A stretch of 6,700 nt of DNA from Limnohabitans sp. (GTDB lineage Bacteria > Planctomycetota > Phycisphaerae > Phycisphaerales > SM1A02): NCBI GenBank assembly GCA_030054275.1, contig JASGCF010000185.1:1-6700 (forward strand). The letters run 5' to 3'. The notes beneath the pieces were generated by a model. The model was not told the origin of the DNA. It saw nothing but the letters and a program-made list of their open reading frames with translations, and searched no databases. This document shows, piece by piece, positions 6,090 to 6,700 of this stretch (positions are counted from its first letter, which is position 1; every line of letters begins with the position of its first letter). Position numbers and translations under genes: made by a program.

Positions 6090-6674
6090 CTATGACTGCA
6101 CAGTCGAACCCGAGCAAGGGAAGGCTGCTCCACACTCGCTGCAAACGGTCGCATCGGTGCGTCGCGGATATCCACACTCTGGGCACGCGCCACGCAGCCA
6201 CCCTTTGCGCGCATGGCGTGTAAGAAAAAGGATCGCCCACGGACCACACAGCCAAAGCAGCGCCGCAACACCAAGGCACAGGCTGTAAAAACTGGCGAGC
6301 GCACACTCACAATTCGACTTTCTTCGCACAAGCAGATAGATCGGAATGCCAAGCACCAGTTCAACCACTGTTCCAGCGAAGATCACACGCAAGATTCGCT
6401 CGAGATGATTCGGGTTGCGCGATCCACTCACACCTCGCAAGAGCATCGCAACCACAAAGCCACCACCGACCCAACCGGCGAGCATGAACGATGTCATCAC
6501 CGGGTAACCGCCCGGGAAGGAACTCTCAAACGCTTTCGCGTCCGCTGCAAGGAGGGCAAACACAAGTTCAACAGCGGATGCTGCGAGAATTCCGCAGAGC
6601 AACGCGCCAACCACGATCGCTGCAATCACACTGGTGAGAAGCGAGCGAGTTTCGGATGCGGTTCGACCTTTCAC
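6090..6674 (-). CDS. Hypothetical four-helix membrane protein with C-terminal zinc ribbon
   Basis: 194 residues if it starts at GTG 6674-6672. The frame stays open to the window edge with no Shine-Dalgarno before this GTG, so the true start may lie beyond 6700; the next in-frame alternative (Val16) would cut the first helix. Four hydrophobic segments lie near 11-33 (possibly extending to 43), 58-80, 94-116 and 127-152. A basic stretch (RHARKGWLRG, 153-162) then leads into a zinc ribbon with Cys164, Cys167, Cys178 and Cys181 in a CPECGY...CSECG pattern. By the positive-inside rule the basic stretch and ribbon are likely cytoplasmic. A further CxC (122, 124) lies just before the last helix. Zinc ribbon tails of this kind are frequent on small planctomycete membrane proteins; the exact function is unknown. 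It converges on the exported-protein gene. The plus-strand frame over it is a shadow: it is basic, lacks membrane segments, and has no ribosome binding site. Confidence 0.82.
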   Translation of the reverse strand: MKGRTASETRSLLTSVIAAIVVGALLCGILAASAVELVFALLAADAKAFESSFPGGYPVMTSFMLAGWVGGGFVVAMLLRGVSGSRNPNHLERILRVIFAGTVVELVLGIPIYLLVRRKSNCECALASFYSLCLGVAALLWLCGPWAILFLTRHARKGWLRGACPECGYPRRTDATVCSECGAAFPCSGSTVQS

Positions 6675-6700
6675 CGTGATAGGATCAAGTAAAAGTACCG

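Noticed and set aside
6213..6692. 159-residue plus-strand frame antisense to the zinc-ribbon membrane protein
   Set aside because: The minus-strand frame has four hydrophobic helices and a zinc ribbon; this one is a basic, featureless shadow.
1..6700. Mobile element, CRISPR array, defence island or tRNA/rRNA
   Set aside because: I saw no transposase, integrase, regular direct repeats with spacers, nuclease genes, or RNA gene signatures on either strand.

Overview
The window is a moderately GC-rich bacterial chromosome segment with four supportable genes. The style of the secreted protein points to a planctomycete, probably of the Phycisphaerae type: a large multi-module exported protein with Cys-Cys-rich and FG-GAP modules and a C-terminal pair of DxNGDG / DxDGDG loops ending in 'GAWS'. 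The CxxCG...CxxCG tail on a small membrane protein fits the same group. This assignment is inference from protein style, not from a marker gene.

Layout. Positions 2-742 (+) hold the C-terminal two thirds of an RlmN-type radical SAM RNA methyltransferase whose N-terminus lies before the window. Its stop codon overlaps the start of a complete MsbA-like ABC exporter half-transporter (739-2745, +) in an ATGA junction, so the two are probably co-transcribed and translationally coupled. A 245-base non-coding stretch (2746-2990) follows. It holds a GC-rich inverted repeat and a strong Shine-Dalgarno placed before a 22-codon frame. Next is a 1025-residue exported protein (2991-6068, +) built as signal peptide, PPC-like beta domain, Cys-rich module with an EF-hand-like loop, beta-helix-like region, probable seven-bladed FG-GAP propeller, and dockerin-like tail. 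The last gene (6674-6090, -) converges on it with 21 bases between the stop codons. It encodes a four-helix membrane protein with a C-terminal zinc ribbon.

The methyltransferase and ABC exporter form one unit. The exported protein has its own ribosome binding site and probably its own promoter, and the membrane protein is transcribed separately. Nothing links the four genes into one pathway. I see no mobile element, CRISPR array, tRNA or rRNA. No clear new multi-gene system is visible. The items most worth a second look are the architecture of the exported protein, the possible leader peptide before it, and GC-rich hairpins that sit in or next to poorly conserved coding segments.
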